Shown piece after piece: positions 5,492 through 7,133 of a DNA stretch of 7,133 bases. Position 1 is the stretch's first letter. Each line of letters opens with the position of its first letter. Source of the stretch: CAZNMF01 sp964573795 (GTDB lineage Bacteria > Acidobacteriota > Vicinamibacteria > Vicinamibacterales > SCN-69-37); the NCBI GenBank assembly GCA_964573795.1, contig CAZNMF010000348.1, positions 1 to 7,133 on the forward strand. The letters are read 5' to 3'. The notes beneath the pieces were generated by a model. It saw only the letters and a program-made list of their open reading frames with translations. It was not told the DNA's origin and ran no database searches. Position numbers and translations under genes: made by a program.

Positions 5492-6524
5492 CGCCTCGTG
5501 GCGCCTGGACGCGCTCGTCCAGCTCACGCTCCTGCGCTTTCGCGAGTTCGTGCGGGAGCCCGAAGCGCTGTTCTGGGGACTGATCTTTCCCGTGCTGCTC
5601 GCGGCCGGGCTCGGCGTGGCGTTCCGCAACCAGCCGGCCGAGACCGTGCGCGTGGCCGCGGTGTCGCCGTCGATCGCCGCCGCGCTCCATCAGGATCCGC
5701 TGCTCCTCGTCGAACAGCTCGACGAGACGGCCGCGCAGCAGGCGCTGCGCGCAGGGAAGGTCGTGCTCGTCGCCGAGCCGGGACCGGAGGCGTCGGTCGT
5801 CTATCGCTACGACGACACGAACCCCGAGGCGCGGACGGCGCGCATGCTCGTCGATCGCGCGATTCAGAAGGCGGCCGGCCGCGTCGATCCCGTCGCGGCG
5901 AGCGACGACGTCGCGCGTGACGTCGGCGCGCGGTACATCGACTTCCTCGTGCCCGGTCTGGTGGGCATGGGCATCATGGGCAACTCGATCTGGGGCCTGG
6001 GCTTCGCGATCGTCGACGCGCGCCGCCGCAAGCTCATGAAGCGGATCGTCGCGACGCCGATGCCGCGCTCGTACTATCTGCTGTCGTTCCTGGTGTGGCG
6101 GCTGTTGCTGCTGGGCTTCGAGGTCGCCGTCCCGATCGTCTTCGCGATGCTGGTGTTCGGCGTGCCGGTCCGCGGATCGATCGTGCAGCTCGCCGCGCTG
6201 TGTGTGCTCGGATCGCTGTCGTTCAGCGCGCTCGGCCTGCTGATCGCGTCGCGCGCGCGGACGATCGAAGCCGCGTCCGGCATCATGAACGTCGTCATGA
6301 TGCCGATGTGGATCGTCTCCGGCGTCTTCTTCTCGTCGCAGCGGTTTCCCGACGCCGTGCAGCCGGCCATTCGCGCGCTGCCGCTGACGGCGCTGATCGA
6401 CGCGCTGCGCGCGACGATGCTGCAGGCCGTCGGCGTTCGGCAGCTCGGCCACGAGATCGCCGCGCTCGCGATCTGGCTCGTCGTCTGTTTCACGCTCGCG
6501 CTGCGGCTGTTCCGGTGGCGATGA
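5484..6524 (+). CDS. ABC-2 type transporter permease
   Basis: This 346-residue integral membrane protein is the partner of the overlapping ATPase. After an N-terminal cytoplasmic amphipathic stretch (1-26, with FREFVREPEALFW typical of ABC-2 proteins), a first membrane helix spans about 27-47. A soluble domain of about 100 residues (50-150), probably outside the membrane, follows. Five more hydrophobic segments lie near 152-176, 198-226, 234-256, 264-284 and 322-342. The basic loop DARRRKLMKRIVATPMPR (178-195) and the MPMWIVSGVFF segment (273-283) followed by ALPLTALIDALR (298-309) are characteristic of the ABC-2 family. Six helices with the large loop after helix 1 match the family layout. 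The start is supported by GGGGAGG 10 bases upstream and by the 8-base overlap with the ATPase stop. A homodimer with two ATPases is the likely complex, exporting an unknown substrate. Confidence 0.93.
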   Translation: MSSASWRLDALVQLTLLRFREFVREPEALFWGLIFPVLLAAGLGVAFRNQPAETVRVAAVSPSIAAALHQDPLLLVEQLDETAAQQALRAGKVVLVAEPGPEASVVYRYDDTNPEARTARMLVDRAIQKAAGRVDPVAASDDVARDVGARYIDFLVPGLVGMGIMGNSIWGLGFAIVDARRRKLMKRIVATPMPRSYYLLSFLVWRLLLLGFEVAVPIVFAMLVFGVPVRGSIVQLAALCVLGSLSFSALGLLIASRARTIEAASGIMNVVMMPMWIVSGVFFSSQRFPDAVQPAIRALPLTALIDALRATMLQAVGVRQLGHEIAALAIWLVVCFTLALRLFRWR

Positions 6525-6539
6525 GACGGCGCTGAGCGC

Positions 6540-6562
6540 AGCGGCCGCCGCCGCTTCTTGTA
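6540..6562 (+). terminator. Weak intrinsic-terminator-like hairpin after the ABC genes
   Basis: AGCGGC (6540..6545) pairs with GCCGCT (6550..6555) across the loop CGCC, followed by TTCTTGTAT-type sequence with few consecutive T residues. It lies 15 bases after the permease stop. The stem is GC-rich but only 6 bp and the T-tract is poor, so termination may be partial. It overlaps where the -35 of the following gene would have to lie. Confidence 0.35.
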
Positions 6563-6566
6563 TACT
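6561..6566 (+). promoter_or_regulatory. -10-like box TATACT upstream of the aminotransferase
   Basis: TATACT matches the -10 consensus at five of six positions and begins 51 bases before the ATG at 6612. No recognisable -35 lies 16-18 bp upstream; that region is the GC-rich hairpin. If used, transcription would start near 6573 and give a leader of roughly 39 bases. Confidence 0.4.
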
Positions 6567-6582
6567 GCGCGCACGGAGCCAG

Positions 6583-6600
6583 GACGCGCATTCGCGCGTC
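6583..6600 (+). repeat. Hairpin in the aminotransferase leader
   Basis: A 7-bp perfect stem, GACGCGC (6583..6589) with GCGCGTC (6594..6600), closes the 4-base loop ATTC and ends 11 bases before the start codon. If the leader is transcribed, the hairpin sits just upstream of the ribosome landing site. No Shine-Dalgarno is seen between it and the ATG; GGAG at 6575..6578 lies on its upstream side. Confidence 0.4.
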
Positions 6601-6611
6601 GTCATATCACC

Positions 6612-7133
6612 ATGAAACTCGCGGAACGCATGTCACGGCTCGGATCCGAGTCGGCGTTCGAGGTGCTCGCGCGCGCGCGGGCGCTCGAGCGGCAGGGCAA
6701 GAACATCATCCATCTGGAGATCGGCGAGCCGGATTTTCCGACGCCGCCGCACGTCGTCGAGGCGGGCAAGCGCGCGCTGGACGAGGGCTGGACGAAGTAC
6801 GGGCCGACGCCCGGCTTCCCGGAGTTCCGCGAGGTCATCGCCTCGTACGTCTCGCGCACGCGCGGCATCAGCGTCACGGCCGACAACGTCTGCGTCGTCC
6901 CCGGCGGCAAGCCGATCATGTACTCGACGATGACGGCGCTCGTCGAGCCGGGCGACGAGGTCATCTATCCCGATCCGGGATTTCCGATCTATGCGTCGGT
7001 GATCCGCTTCCTCGGCGGCACGCCGGTGCCGATCCCGCTCGTCGAGTCGCGCGGGTTCTCGTTCGATCTCGACGTGCTGCGATCGAAGCTCTCGCCGCGC
7101 ACGAAGCTGGTCATCCTCAACTCGCCGTGCAAC
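6612..7133 (+). CDS. PLP-dependent class I/II aminotransferase, 5' part
   Basis: The first 174 codons are present and the gene runs off the window without a stop. Full family members are usually around 390 residues. These fold-type I enzymes transfer amino groups between amino acids and 2-oxo acids, or act as related PLP enzymes. Visible features are the N-terminal RMSRLGSESAFEVLARA segment (6-22), IIHLEIGEPDFPTPPHV (32-48), the W-x-x-Y-G-P-x-x-G segment (62-70) that lines the substrate pocket, and VVPGGKPIMYSTMTAL (99-114) for cofactor phosphate contacts. EPGDEVIYPDPGFPIY (116-131) follows. The sequence then ends in LNSPCN, where the last Asn should be the conserved residue contacting the PLP ring oxygen. 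The catalytic lysine lies beyond the edge. ATG 6612 fits the family N-terminus; Met7 (6630) is a less likely start. Substrate is undecided between aspartate, alanine and aromatic types. Confidence 0.92.
   Translation, partial: MKLAERMSRLGSESAFEVLARARALERQGKNIIHLEIGEPDFPTPPHVVEAGKRALDEGWTKYGPTPGFPEFREVIASYVSRTRGISVTADNVCVVPGGKPIMYSTMTALVEPGDEVIYPDPGFPIYASVIRFLGGTPVPIPLVESRGFSFDLDVLRSKLSPRTKLVILNSPCN

Noticed and set aside
5463..6605. Minus-strand frame of 380 codons opposite the permease
   Set aside because: It is rich in Arg, Asp, His and Gln with no recognisable domain, and lies antisense to a clear ABC-2 permease.

Overview
The window is GC-rich, chromosome-like bacterial DNA. It has strong G/C third-position codon use, tightly packed genes and long meaningless antisense frames. 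No phage, transposon, CRISPR, tRNA or rRNA signal was seen. Base composition, the DUF6786-like lipoprotein and the general gene repertoire would suit Acidobacteriota (Vicinamibacteria-like) or another GC-rich soil phylum such as Gemmatimonadota or Myxococcota. This placement is an impression only, because no taxonomic marker gene is present.

Left block, minus strand (3160 down to 95): three genes read in one direction. They are a Gfo/Idh/MocA NAD(P)-dependent oxidoreductase, an FAD-dependent GMC oxidoreductase that starts on the last base of the previous stop codon (TAATG), and a two-module VOC (glyoxalase-fold) protein with an unusual aromatic and arginine-rich tail. None carries a visible export signal, so they probably form a cytosolic redox pathway acting on a sugar, cyclitol or similar polyol. 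A flavin dehydrogenase coupled to a nicotinamide oxidoreductase could oxidise and then re-reduce one hydroxyl (a net epimerisation), or feed a keto intermediate to the VOC protein. The true substrate cannot be read from the sequence.

Right block, plus strand (3228 to 7133): a 67-bp divergent intergenic region separates the left block from a probable lipoprotein with a DUF6786-like, mutarotase-like body. Next comes a two-gene ABC exporter: a DrrA-type ATPase overlapping an ABC-2 type permease by 8 bases, preceded by a fair sigma70-like promoter. A hairpin, a -10-like box and a structured leader follow, and then the first 174 residues of a class I/II PLP-dependent aminotransferase cut by the window edge.

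The points most worth a second look are: the tightly coupled GMC/Gfo pair with a cysteine cluster of possible Fe-S type in the GMC enzyme; the VOC tail; two genes whose -10-like boxes sit so close to the start codon that their transcripts may be leaderless; and the hairpin in the aminotransferase leader.
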